This document shows, piece by piece, positions 35,689-44,444 of a DNA stretch of 64,000 bases (the stretch's first letter is position 1; each line of letters begins with the position of its first letter). This DNA comes from Serinibacter salmoneus. GTDB lineage: Bacteria; Actinomycetota; Actinomycetes; Actinomycetales; Beutenbergiaceae. A model generated the notes under the pieces. It was not told where the DNA came from, ran no database searches, and was given only the letters and a program-made list of their open reading frames with translations. Position numbers and translations under genes: made by a program. The stretch covers positions 682,001 to 746,000 of the forward strand of contig NZ_PDJD01000001.1 in the NCBI RefSeq assembly GCF_002563925.1. Reading direction: 5' to 3'.

Positions 35689-36846
35689 GTGACGACCACT
35701 CCCGGCTCCGAGCCCGCCAGCGCCGTTCCCGCATCGACCCACGCCGAGATCCCCGACCTCCACGCGATCGTGCCTGCGGGGGGCGCCGGAACCAGGCTGT
35801 GGCCGCTGTCCCGCCAGCACCGGCCCAAGTTCCTCCTCGACCTCACCGGTCAGGGACGCACGCTGCTGCAGGGCACCTGGGATCGACTGGCCGGGCTCAC
35901 CGGGTCCGACCGGATCATGGTCGTCACGGGCGCCAAGCACGCCGAGGCCGTCGCCGAGCAGTTGGGCGATCTGCCCGCCGCCAACCTTGTGGCCGAGCCG
36001 AGCCCGCGCGACTCGATGGCCGCGATCGGGCTGGCCGCCGCGATCCTGCAGCACCGCCACGGTCCCGTGCTGGTGGCCTCCTTCGCTGCCGACCACGTGG
36101 TGCCGGACGTCGCGAGCTTCCACCGCGCGGTGCGCGACGCGGCCGATGCCGCCCGCGCCGGCTACGTGACCACGATCGGCATCGCCCCCACGCACGCCTC
36201 CACCGCCTTCGGCTACATCCGCGCCGGTCAGTCGCTGCCGCCGGGTGAGGGCGGCCCCGCCGCGAGCGTGGTCGAGGAGTTCGTGGAGAAGCCGGATGCC
36301 GAGACGGCCGCCGAGTACCTCGCCTCCGGCAAGTACGCCTGGAACGCCGGGATGTTCGTGGTACGCACCGATGTGCTCCTGAACCACCTCACCGAGCTGC
36401 AGCCGCCGCTCGCGGAGGGCCTGGAGGTCATCGCCCGCGCCTGGGACACCGCCGAGCGGGACTTCGTGATGGACGCGATCTGGCCCGGCCTGACCAAGAT
36501 CGCGATCGACCACGCGATCGCGGAACCCGTGGCGGCCCAGGGGGGAGTCGCCGTCGTGCCCGGGGACTTCACCTGGGACGACGTGGGCGACTGGGCCTCC
36601 CTCGCGACCCTGCTGGCGGCGGGGGAGGACGGCGTGCGCGCCCCGATCCCCGGATCGCACGTGGTCGCGGTGGACGCCCCGGGCGCCCTGGTGCACGCCG
36701 CGGGCACGGTCGCCGTGGTCGGTATCCCGGAGGCGGTGGTGGTGCAGACCGAGGACGCCCTCCTGGTCACCGATGCCGCCCATGCCCAGCGGGTGAAGGC
36801 CGTGGTGGATCAGCTCAAGGCCGCGGGTCGCGACGACCTGGTCTGA
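35689..36846 (+). CDS. manC: Mannose-1-phosphate guanylyltransferase
   Basis: A 385-residue nucleotidyltransferase making GDP-mannose. The pyrophosphorylase motif GGAGTRLWPLSRQHRPKFLL is at about residue 29, with EKPD, WNAGMF and FTWDDVGDW following. The isomerase domain of bifunctional AlgA/ManC is absent, as usual in actinobacteria. The GTG at 35689 has TAGGTT seven bases upstream and no Shine-Dalgarno, hence leaderless; the frame open from 35647 covers the promoter. GDP-mannose can feed wall glycans and the polysaccharide locus 15 kb downstream. Confidence 0.93.
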   Translation: MTTTPGSEPASAVPASTHAEIPDLHAIVPAGGAGTRLWPLSRQHRPKFLLDLTGQGRTLLQGTWDRLAGLTGSDRIMVVTGAKHAEAVAEQLGDLPAANLVAEPSPRDSMAAIGLAAAILQHRHGPVLVASFAADHVVPDVASFHRAVRDAADAARAGYVTTIGIAPTHASTAFGYIRAGQSLPPGEGGPAASVVEEFVEKPDAETAAEYLASGKYAWNAGMFVVRTDVLLNHLTELQPPLAEGLEVIARAWDTAERDFVMDAIWPGLTKIAIDHAIAEPVAAQGGVAVVPGDFTWDDVGDWASLATLLAAGEDGVRAPIPGSHVVAVDAPGALVHAAGTVAVVGIPEAVVVQTEDALLVTDAAHAQRVKAVVDQLKAAGRDDLV

Positions 36847-36916
36847 GGCGACTGCACTGGGCCGACTGCACTGGGCCGGGGCGCGCCGGATCCCTCACCC
36901 CGTAGGCTTGGGTACC

Positions 36917-38227
36917 GTGCTGCGAACCTCCCGTCACGACCTCGACCACGCCCGTCCGGAACTCCCGGAGGGCGCTCGGGTGCGGATCGACGACGTCGTG
37001 GCGCGCGCTGAGGAGCACCTGGTCGCCCTGCGCCGGGACATCCACGCCCACCCCGAGCTCGCCTTCACCGAGCACCGCACCAGCGCCCTGGTCGTGGAGG
37101 AACTCACCTCGCTCGGCCTGAGCCCGAAGCGTGTGGGCCCCACGGGCGTGGTGTGTGACGTCCCGGGAGCGGACGCCACCGACCCACGCGGGTCGCTCGA
37201 GGGCGTGACCCACCCGGGCGTGGGGCATCGCCGCATCGCGCTGCGTGCGGACATGGACGCGCTGCCGCTGGAGGAGGAGACCGGCCTCCCGTTCGCCTCG
37301 ACGAAGCCCGGCGTGATGCACGCCTGCGGGCACGATGTACACACCGCGGTGCTGCTCGGGGCCGCGCACGCGCTGGCGGCGCTCGCCGAGGCGGGGGAGC
37401 TCCCGGTGACGGTGCGGCTGGTGTTCCAGCCCGCGGAGGAGATCCAGCCCGGTGGCGCGGAGGCGCTGATCGACGCAGGCGTGCTGGAGGGCACCGAGCA
37501 GATCTATGCGGTGCACTGCGACCCGAAGATCCCCACCGGCACGATCGGTTCGCGCATCGGCTCGATCACTTCCGCCTCGGATCCCGTGAACGTGACCGTG
37601 CGTTCACCCGGCGGGCACACCTCCCGGCCCCACATGACCGGCGACGTCGTGTACGCCCTGGCGCAGATCGTCACCGGCGCCACGGGGGTACTCGGGCGGC
37701 GGATGGACCCCCGTGCCGGGGTGAACCTCACCTGGGGCGCGATCACGGCGGGCAACGCGAACAACGCGATCCCGACCTCCGGCTGCCTCAAGGGCACGTT
37801 GCGGGTGCTGGACGCGGATGAGTGGGAGCGCGCCGGCCGCGTGCTCCGCCACGCCATCGAGCAGATCGCCGCGCCGTTCGACGTGGAGGTGGAGGTGGAC
37901 CACCGCCGCGGGGTGCCCCCCACCGTCAACACCCAGCAGGCGGTCGCGCACATCGAGCAGGCCGCCCACGAGGTGGTGGGGGAGGACGGCGTGCACCTGA
38001 CCGAGCAGTCCCTGGGCGGGGAGGACTTCGGCTGGTACCTGCGCCGGCGCCCGGGGGCAATGATCCGCCTCGGCTCGCGCGAGCCGGGTACGCCGGTGAC
38101 CGACCTGCACCGCGCGGACCTGCGCGTGGACGAGGCCGCCATCGCGATCGGTGCGCGCATCCTCGCGCGCACCGGGGTGATCGCGGGCCTCGCCCCGGCG
38201 CCGCCGAAGCCGCCCCAGGTGGCCTGA
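36917..38227 (+). CDS. M20 family amidohydrolase / peptidase
   Basis: A 436-residue M20D-type hydrolase (IAA-amino acid hydrolase/N-acyl amino acid amidohydrolase group). Metal-site motifs LRADMDALPLEEETG, HACGHDVHTAVLLG and FQPAEEIQPGG are present, and LGGEDFGWYL is the C-terminal motif. The dimerisation domain lies around 200-320. It matches the amiA1-type gene found near PNP and lpdA genes in mycobacteria. GTG 36917 is preceded by TAGGCT eight bases upstream with no Shine-Dalgarno (leaderless); a TTG nine bases earlier is the alternative. Confidence 0.9.
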   Translation: MLRTSRHDLDHARPELPEGARVRIDDVVARAEEHLVALRRDIHAHPELAFTEHRTSALVVEELTSLGLSPKRVGPTGVVCDVPGADATDPRGSLEGVTHPGVGHRRIALRADMDALPLEEETGLPFASTKPGVMHACGHDVHTAVLLGAAHALAALAEAGELPVTVRLVFQPAEEIQPGGAEALIDAGVLEGTEQIYAVHCDPKIPTGTIGSRIGSITSASDPVNVTVRSPGGHTSRPHMTGDVVYALAQIVTGATGVLGRRMDPRAGVNLTWGAITAGNANNAIPTSGCLKGTLRVLDADEWERAGRVLRHAIEQIAAPFDVEVEVDHRRGVPPTVNTQQAVAHIEQAAHEVVGEDGVHLTEQSLGGEDFGWYLRRRPGAMIRLGSREPGTPVTDLHRADLRVDEAAIAIGARILARTGVIAGLAPAPPKPPQVA

Positions 38228-38460
38228 CGGCGTCCTGGCGCCGGCGCCCAAACGGCGCGCAGGCACCCCGAACACGCGCCGATCCGCAACGTTTCGGTCA
38301 CGATTCGGTGCCTGACGCCAGTCTGTGACCTGCGTGACACATGGGAGTCGTATCGTCGTTCTCCGCTGACCATGGGCGGAGGTCTATCTCTGCCGACCCG
38401 TGGGCGGTTCCAGTCTGAGCGGGGGCACAACCCACCGCAGTGACCATTGAGGAGAGTCCA

Positions 38461-39600
38461 GTGAAGAAGTCGATCATGGCGATTGCCGGTTCCGCGGCCG
38501 TCGCGCTCACGCTCGCTGCGTGTGGCTCCGCCCCCGAGGACGAGGCCACCACCGACGCCGGCACGGAGGAGACCTCCGAGGAGGCCACCGAGGAGGGCGA
38601 CGGTGACATGACCGCCGCCAGCGACGTGAAGGCCTGCATGGTCTCCGACGCCGGTGGTTTCGACGACCAGTCCTTCAACCAGGCCGGCTACGAGGGTCTG
38701 CAGATGGCCGAGGCAGAGCTCGGCGTCGAGATCAACACCCTCGAGTCCGCGTCCGAGGCAGACTTCGGCCCGAACGTCGAGAGCCTCGTGAACGACGGCT
38801 GCACCTACATCATCGGTGTCGGCTTCCTGCTCGAGCAGGCCATCGAGGACGCCGCGACGGCGAACCCCGACCTGCACTTCGCCCTCATCGACTCCAGCTT
38901 CACCGACGCCGATGGCAACGTGATCGAGCTGGACAACGCCAAGCCGCTGCTGTTCAACACCGCCGAGGCCTCCTACCTCGCGGGCTACGTGGCCGCCGGC
39001 ATGAGCGAGACCGGCACCGTGGGCACCTTCGGTGGCCTGCCGATCCCGTCCGTGACCGTCTTCATGGACGGCTTCGTGGACGGCGTCACGAAGTTCAACG
39101 AGGACAACGGCGCCGACGTGTCGGTCCTCGGCTGGAACAAGGAGAGCCAGGACGGCTCCTTCTCCGGTGGCTTCGACGACCAGTCCGCCGGTCAGAACAT
39201 CACCCAGGGCTTCATCGACCAGGGCGCTGACGTGGTCATGCCCGTGGCCGGTCCGGTCGGCCTGGGCGCCGCCTCGGCCCTGGAGTCCGCCGGCGATGGT
39301 CACTACATGATCTGGGTCGACTCCGACGGCTACCTCACCACCGACTACGGCTCGATCATCCTGACCTCGGTCATGAAGGAGATGGGCGCCGCGGTGTTCG
39401 CCGCCATCGAGGAGCAGGTGAACGGCGAGTTCACCAACGCCCCCTACGTCGGCACCCTGGAGAACGACGGCGTGGGCCTGGCCCCGTACCACGACTTCGA
39501 GGACGTCATCCCCGCCGAGGTCGTCTCCGCCGTGGACGAGCTGCGCGAGCAGATCATCTCCGGTGAGATCACGGTCGAGAGCGACAACTCGCCCTCCTGA
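38461..39600 (+). CDS. BMP family nucleoside-binding lipoprotein
   Basis: A 379-residue lipoprotein with lipobox LTLAACGS and an acidic Thr/Glu linker, then the BMP/PnrA fold: MVSDAGGFDDQSFNQAGYEGL is the signature of purine nucleoside-binding BmpA/PnrA proteins, and GWNKESQDGSFSGGFDDQSAG is a second ligand loop. It captures nucleosides for the ABC importer encoded next. GTG start at 38461 with GGAG upstream; the upstream frame from 38440 is leader. A long leader region (38228-38460) contains TATCGT at 38351-38356 as a possible -10 without clear -35. A strong hairpin follows the gene. Confidence 0.94.
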   Translation: MKKSIMAIAGSAAVALTLAACGSAPEDEATTDAGTEETSEEATEEGDGDMTAASDVKACMVSDAGGFDDQSFNQAGYEGLQMAEAELGVEINTLESASEADFGPNVESLVNDGCTYIIGVGFLLEQAIEDAATANPDLHFALIDSSFTDADGNVIELDNAKPLLFNTAEASYLAGYVAAGMSETGTVGTFGGLPIPSVTVFMDGFVDGVTKFNEDNGADVSVLGWNKESQDGSFSGGFDDQSAGQNITQGFIDQGADVVMPVAGPVGLGAASALESAGDGHYMIWVDSDGYLTTDYGSIILTSVMKEMGAAVFAAIEEQVNGEFTNAPYVGTLENDGVGLAPYHDFEDVIPAEVVSAVDELREQIISGEITVESDNSPS

Positions 39601-39618
39601 TCTCCGCCACCGCACGCT

Positions 39619-39660
39619 GAACGCGGGGTGGCCCGACACCGGTCGGGCCGCCCCGCGTTC
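39619..39660 (+). terminator. Strong hairpin after the BMP lipoprotein gene
   Basis: Bases 39619-39637 (starting GAACGCGGGG) pair with 39642-39660 over 19 positions with one G-U wobble and a four-base loop. No U-tract follows. Inside the importer operon it would cause partial termination or 3'-end protection, so that binding protein exceeds the membrane parts. Confidence 0.8.
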
Positions 39661-39765
39661 TCGCCCCACGGGTGAGGTGCACACAAGGGGGAGCACCACA
39701 GCCCGAGATCTGGCAGGATTCTTCATCCCCGCACGGGCGGGGGATATCGGAGGGACCGAGAGGCA

Positions 39766-41379
39766 ATGAAGCTTGAGCTCGATGCGGTGACCAAGAGATT
39801 CGGGTCGTTCACAGCGAACGACCGGATCTCCCTCACCGTGCAGCCGGGAGAGATCCACGCGATCCTCGGCGAGAACGGTGCCGGGAAGAGCACCATGATG
39901 AACACGATCTTCGGGCTCTACCAGCCCGACGGCGGTCGGATCCTGCTCGATGACGAGCCGGTGAGTTTCGACGGCCCGGGTGACGCGATGCGTGCCGGCA
40001 TCGGGATGGTGCACCAGCACTTCATGCTCGTGCCGGTCTTCACCGTCGCCGAGAACGTGGTGCTCGGCAGTGAGCCCGTCAAGGGCGGCGGCATCATCGA
40101 CATCAAGAAGGCCCGCGAGCGGGTGCGGGAACTCTCCTCGATGTTCGGGTTCGACATCGACCCCGACGCGCTCGTGGAGGACCTGCCGGTGGGCGCGCAG
40201 CAGCGCGTGGAGATCATCAAGGCGCTCTCGCGGGACGCCAGCGTGCTGATCCTGGATGAGCCCACCGCGGTGCTCACCCCGCAGGAGACCGACGAGCTCA
40301 TCGCGATCATGCGGCGCCTGAAGGAGGCCGGTACCTCCATCATCTTCATCACCCACAAGCTCCGCGAGGTACGGGCGGTCGCGGATGCGATCACGGTGAT
40401 CCGCCTGGGCAAGGTGGTGGGCAGCGCCGACCCCTCCGCGAGCGAGACCGAACTGGCCTCGCTCATGGTGGGACGCTCGGTGACCCTGGGCGTGGATCGT
40501 CCCGAGGCCGACCCCGCGGGCACGGCGCTCGCCATCGAGGGCCTCTCGGTGCGTAACGGCGCCGGCGTGGAGGTCGTGAAGAACGTGAGCCTGGACGTGC
40601 GTGCCGGGGAGATCGTGGTGCTCGCGGGTGTGCAGGGCAACGGGCAGACCGAGCTCACGGAGTCGATCCTCGGGATCCAGGAGCCGGCCGCCGGCCGCAT
40701 CACGATGGGCGGCAAGGATCTGACGAAGCTCGGGGTCCGGGAGCGGTTGGACGCGGGGCTCGGGTTCGTTCCGGAGGACCGTTCCACCGATGGCGTGGTC
40801 GCCGACTTCACGATCGTGGAGAACCTCGTGCTGGACCGGGTGGGGGCCAAGCCCTACTCCCGCGGCGGCGCACTGGAGATGTCCCGCCTGCGCTCGCACG
40901 CCACCGAGAAGGTGGCCGAGTACGACGTTCGCACCACCTCCATCGACCAGACCCTGGCCTCCCTCTCGGGCGGTAACCAGCAGAAGGTGGTGCTGGCGCG
41001 CGAGCTCAGCCACGACCTCACCGCGTTGGTCGCCTCCCAGCCCACCCGTGGCCTGGACGTCGGCTCGATCGAGTTCGTGCACAAGCAGTTCGTGGCCGCT
41101 CGCGACGCGGGCGCCGCGGTGCTGATCGTCTCCACGGAACTGGATGAGGTGCTCGCTCTGGGTGACCGGATCGCCGTCATGTGCGCCGGGCGCCTGGTGG
41201 GTGTGGTGCCGGGCGGCACCGACCGTGACGTGCTCGGCCTGATGATGGCGGGCGTGCCCGCCGAGGAGGCCTACGAGCAGGCCCGGTCGCACCACACCAC
41301 CTTGGGCGGCAACGACACCGACGACGAGATCGACGTCCAGCACGAGATCCAGCAGGAGGAGGGGTCCGCTGATGAGTGA
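39766..41379 (+). CDS. Nucleoside ABC transporter ATP-binding protein (two domains)
   Basis: A 537-residue fused ATPase. Domain 1 has Walker [10 protein letters not shown], signature VGAQQRVEIIKAL and Walker B LILDEPTAVL. Domain 2 has a degenerate P-loop GVQGNGQTEL and signature LSGGNQQKVVLAREL, with ASQPTRGLD for Walker B. This asymmetry is normal for BmpB/YufO/NupB-type nucleoside importers. Acidic C-terminal tail. ATG 39766 follows AGGGACCGAGAGGCA. The next gene starts inside its last codons (eight-base overlap). Confidence 0.95.
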   Translation: MKLELDAVTKRFGSFTANDRISLTVQPGEIHAILGENGAGKSTMMNTIFGLYQPDGGRILLDDEPVSFDGPGDAMRAGIGMVHQHFMLVPVFTVAENVVLGSEPVKGGGIIDIKKARERVRELSSMFGFDIDPDALVEDLPVGAQQRVEIIKALSRDASVLILDEPTAVLTPQETDELIAIMRRLKEAGTSIIFITHKLREVRAVADAITVIRLGKVVGSADPSASETELASLMVGRSVTLGVDRPEADPAGTALAIEGLSVRNGAGVEVVKNVSLDVRAGEIVVLAGVQGNGQTELTESILGIQEPAAGRITMGGKDLTKLGVRERLDAGLGFVPEDRSTDGVVADFTIVENLVLDRVGAKPYSRGGALEMSRLRSHATEKVAEYDVRTTSIDQTLASLSGGNQQKVVLARELSHDLTALVASQPTRGLDVGSIEFVHKQFVAARDAGAAVLIVSTELDEVLALGDRIAVMCAGRLVGVVPGGTDRDVLGLMMAGVPAEEAYEQARSHHTTLGGNDTDDEIDVQHEIQQEEGSADE

Positions 41380-42637
41380 GGCACCCGGCACCACGGCAAC
41401 ACCCGAGAAGCCCGACGGCGCAGCCCCCGAGGTCAAGGAACCCACCGGCAGCCGGATCATCCGGGAGATGCTGTCCTCCTCGGTGGCGGTGACCGTGGGT
41501 GCGATCGTGCTGGCCATCCTGGTCGGTGCGATCCTCATCGTCGCCGCGGACCCGGCGGTCCAGGAGGCCGCCGGCTACTTCTTCGCCCGCCCCGGTGACT
41601 TCTTCTCCGCGGCGTGGAATGCGGCGTCCTCCGCCTACATTGCCCTGTTCCAGGGGGCGATCTATGACACCCAGGCCGACACCTTCAGCCGCGGCATCCG
41701 TTCGCTGACGGAGTCCCTGACGATCGCGACCCCGTTGATCTTCGCCGGCCTCGGGGTGGCGCTGGGCTTCCGCGCCGGCCTGTTCAACATCGGTGCGCAG
41801 GGCCAGATCATCGGCGGCGCGATCCTCGGCACCTACCTCGGCTTCACGCTGAACCTGCCCGCGGGGCTGCACACCCTGCTCGCGCTGCTGGGCGCGTTGG
41901 TCGGCGGCGGGATCATGGGCGCCATCCCCGGTTTCCTCAAGGCGCGCTTCGGGGCGCACGAGGTGATCGTGACGATCATGCTGAACAACATCATGGCGTT
42001 CGGTGTGCTGTGGGTGGTGACCACCTCGGTCTTCGCCTCCTCCACGCCGCTGGTCTCCCAGCACATCGCGCCCGAGGCTGAGCTCGGCCTGATGTTCGGG
42101 TCCGGTTTCCGGCTCCACTGGGGCTTCGTGCTCGCGCTGCTGGCCGCGGCCGTGGTGTGGTGGGTGCTGGAACGCTCGGTGTTCGGTTTCCGGCTCCGCG
42201 CGGTGGGCTCGAACCCGCACGCGGCGGCCACCGCCGGCATGAACGTGCGCACCATCACCGTGCTCGCCCTGGTCTTCTCCGGGGCGCTCGCGGGCCTCGC
42301 CGGTGCCATGCAGGTGCAGGGCACCGAGGGGGCGCTGACCGCCTCGATCGCCGGCACCATCGGCTTCGACGCGATCACCGTGGCCCTGCTCGGCCGCTCC
42401 AAGCCGCTGGGCACTGTGCTCGCCGGCATCCTGTTCGGCGCACTGGCCGCCGGCGGCCGCCTGATGCAGACCCGCACCGGCACCCCGATCGATCTGGTCC
42501 CGGTGCTGCAGTCCCTCATCGTGCTGTTCATCGCGGCACCGCCGTTGGTGCGGGCCGTGTTCCGGTTACCCACGCCCGGTCAGAAGCGCAAGCCGCGCAA
42601 GGCCCGTTCCGCTCAGTCCCAGGAGGTGGCGGCATGA
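41372..42637 (+). CDS. Nucleoside ABC transporter permease 1
   Basis: A 421-residue branched-chain-type permease (BPD_transp_2) with about ten helices. GLFNIGAQGQIIGGAI and VIVTIMLNNIMAF are family motifs, and FRLRAVGSNPHAAATAGMN the usual loop before the last helices. It corresponds to YufP/NupB-type subunits. A basic C-terminal tail follows. Translationally coupled on both sides (ATG inside the ATPase end; ATGA with the next gene). Confidence 0.94.
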   Translation: MSEAPGTTATPEKPDGAAPEVKEPTGSRIIREMLSSSVAVTVGAIVLAILVGAILIVAADPAVQEAAGYFFARPGDFFSAAWNAASSAYIALFQGAIYDTQADTFSRGIRSLTESLTIATPLIFAGLGVALGFRAGLFNIGAQGQIIGGAILGTYLGFTLNLPAGLHTLLALLGALVGGGIMGAIPGFLKARFGAHEVIVTIMLNNIMAFGVLWVVTTSVFASSTPLVSQHIAPEAELGLMFGSGFRLHWGFVLALLAAAVVWWVLERSVFGFRLRAVGSNPHAAATAGMNVRTITVLALVFSGALAGLAGAMQVQGTEGALTASIAGTIGFDAITVALLGRSKPLGTVLAGILFGALAAGGRLMQTRTGTPIDLVPVLQSLIVLFIAAPPLVRAVFRLPTPGQKRKPRKARSAQSQEVAA

Positions 42638-43920
42638 CCGCCGTGGCCACCGCGCCCGCCCCGACTCCCGCACCCGAGGAGTCCGCGCTGCGCGACCCGT
42701 TGAACATCCGCGGCGTCATCGGCAACGCCCTGCTCGCCGTCGCCGCCCTGCTGTTGATCCTCACGGTGCCCGCGGGCGATTCGCAGATCCGCCTGTCCAC
42801 CAATTCCGATGCGGTGCAGATCCCGGTCTTCGCGATCCCCGCACCGCTGACTGTCACGCTCATGGGCGTGGTCATCATCGGTCTGGCCGCCTGGACCATC
42901 GTGCGCCTGGTGCAGCGCCGCCCGTCCCTGACCTGGGTGACGGTGCTGGCCGGGGTGCTCCTGCTGCTGGCGTTCCTGGTGCACGTGGGCGCCGGGAAGT
43001 CGCAGGTGGTGGCCCTGACCGGCGTGCTGGCCAGCACCCTGTTCCTGGCCACCCCGCTGGTGTTCGGCGCGCTCTCGGGCGTGGTCTGTGAGCGCGTGGG
43101 CATCGTGAACATCGCGATCGAGGGCCAGCTGCTCGCCGGCGCCTTCCTCGCCGCGGTGGTCGGCTCCATCACCGCCAGCGCCTACGTCGGCCTGATCGCC
43201 GCGCCCATCGCCGGCGCCCTGGTCGGCCTGATCCTCGCGATCTTCTCGATCCGCTACATGGTCGACCAGATCATCGTCGGTGTGGTGCTGAACGTGCTGG
43301 TCATCGGCCTGACGGGGTTCTTCTACTCCACCGTGCTGACCGAGTTGGACGGGTTCAACGACCGCACCCAGCTGCCGACCATCCCGATCCCGCTGCTCTC
43401 GGAGATCCCGGTGCTCGGGCCGGTGCTGTTCCGCCAGAACCTGCTGGTCTACCTGCTGTACGTGCTCGTGATCGGCCTGCAGATCATGGTGTTCCGCTCC
43501 AAGTGGGGGCTGCGGCTACGCGCCGTGGGTGAGCACCCCAAGGCCGCGGACACCGTGGGCATCAACGTCAACCGCACCCGGTTCCGCAACACCCTGGTGG
43601 GGGGCGCGATCGCCGGCCTCGGTGGCGCGTACTTCACGGTGGCCTCCGGGCTGGCGTTCGGCAAGGAGATGACGGCCGGTCGAGGGTTCATCGCCCTGGC
43701 GGCGATGATCCTGGGTCGCTGGAGCCCCAAGGGCGCCCTGGCCGCCGCGATCCTGTTCGGGTTCGCGGAGAACCTCAGCCAGTTGCTGCCGACCATGGGC
43801 GTGTCGATCAACTCCAACCTGCTGCTGACGATCCCGTACGTGGTGACGATCTTCGCGGTGGCCGGCTTCGCCGGCAAGGTGCGCGCACCCGCCGCCGAGA
43901 ACACCCCGTACGTGAAGTGA
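42634..43920 (+). CDS. Nucleoside ABC transporter permease 2
   Basis: A 428-residue BPD_transp_2 permease, paralogue of the previous one and corresponding to YufQ-type subunits. Motifs ERVGIVNIAIEGQLLAGAF, VDQIIVGVVLNVLVIG and LRLRAVGEHPKAADTVGIN match. An N-terminal extension of two helices with an external loop (about 30-110) precedes the conserved core. Start overlaps the previous stop (ATGA), and the stop overlaps the start of cytidine deaminase, so import and salvage are in one transcript. Confidence 0.94.
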   Translation: MTAVATAPAPTPAPEESALRDPLNIRGVIGNALLAVAALLLILTVPAGDSQIRLSTNSDAVQIPVFAIPAPLTVTLMGVVIIGLAAWTIVRLVQRRPSLTWVTVLAGVLLLLAFLVHVGAGKSQVVALTGVLASTLFLATPLVFGALSGVVCERVGIVNIAIEGQLLAGAFLAAVVGSITASAYVGLIAAPIAGALVGLILAIFSIRYMVDQIIVGVVLNVLVIGLTGFFYSTVLTELDGFNDRTQLPTIPIPLLSEIPVLGPVLFRQNLLVYLLYVLVIGLQIMVFRSKWGLRLRAVGEHPKAADTVGINVNRTRFRNTLVGGAIAGLGGAYFTVASGLAFGKEMTAGRGFIALAAMILGRWSPKGALAAAILFGFAENLSQLLPTMGVSINSNLLLTIPYVVTIFAVAGFAGKVRAPAAENTPYVK

Positions 43921-44444
43921 TGACCAGCGAACACGACGCTGCCGGGGGCGGGTCCGCGCCCACTCCCGGCAGCGGGGCGGGCGAGCGATCCGCCATCGAC
44001 TGGGAGGCACTGCGCACCCGGGCCCGCGAGGTGATGACCCGCGCCTACGTGCCCTACTCCCGCTACCCGGTGGGGGCGGCGGCGCTGGTGGACGACGGCC
44101 GGATCGTGGCGGGCTGCAACGTGGAGAACGCCGGCTACGGCGTGACCCTGTGCGCCGAGTGCGGCCTGGTCTCCGACCTGGTCTCCGGCGGCGGGGGCCG
44201 CCTGGTGGCCTTCACCTGCGTGGACTCCCGCGGGCAGACCATCGCCCCGTGCGGGCGGTGCCGGCAGCTGCTGTGGGAGCACGGCGGCCCGGAGTTGCTC
44301 GTGGAGACCGCATGGGCCGGGATCATCCCGATGAGTGAGGTGCTACCCGGCGCGTTCGGGCCGTGGGACCTCGAGGCGGGCACGCTGGCCGATCCCAGCA
44401 CGCCGGCCGCAACCGACAACGAGAAGGAGACCCCTCATGGCTGA
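43920..44444 (+). CDS. cdd: Cytidine deaminase
   Basis: A 174-residue zinc deaminase converting (deoxy)cytidine to (deoxy)uridine. The active-site CAEC (Cys-Ala-Glu-Cys, the Glu being the proton shuttle) and PCGRCRQLLWEH zinc motif are present, as is the nucleoside-binding CNVENAGYG. About 25 extra N-terminal residues are Gly/Ser-rich. ATG 43920 shares a base with the permease stop; a GTG at 43917 is possible. C-terminal tail runs into the deoA ribosome site. Confidence 0.95.
   Translation: MTSEHDAAGGGSAPTPGSGAGERSAIDWEALRTRAREVMTRAYVPYSRYPVGAAALVDDGRIVAGCNVENAGYGVTLCAECGLVSDLVSGGGGRLVAFTCVDSRGQTIAPCGRCRQLLWEHGGPELLVETAWAGIIPMSEVLPGAFGPWDLEAGTLADPSTPAATDNEKETPHG

Noticed and set aside
37504-41538. 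Open minus-strand frame of 1344 codons across the M20, BMP and ATPase genes
   Set aside because: It is antisense to clearly recognisable genes with complete motifs. Long antisense frames are expected in high-GC DNA, and its translation is His/Gly/Arg/Val-rich without any family pattern.
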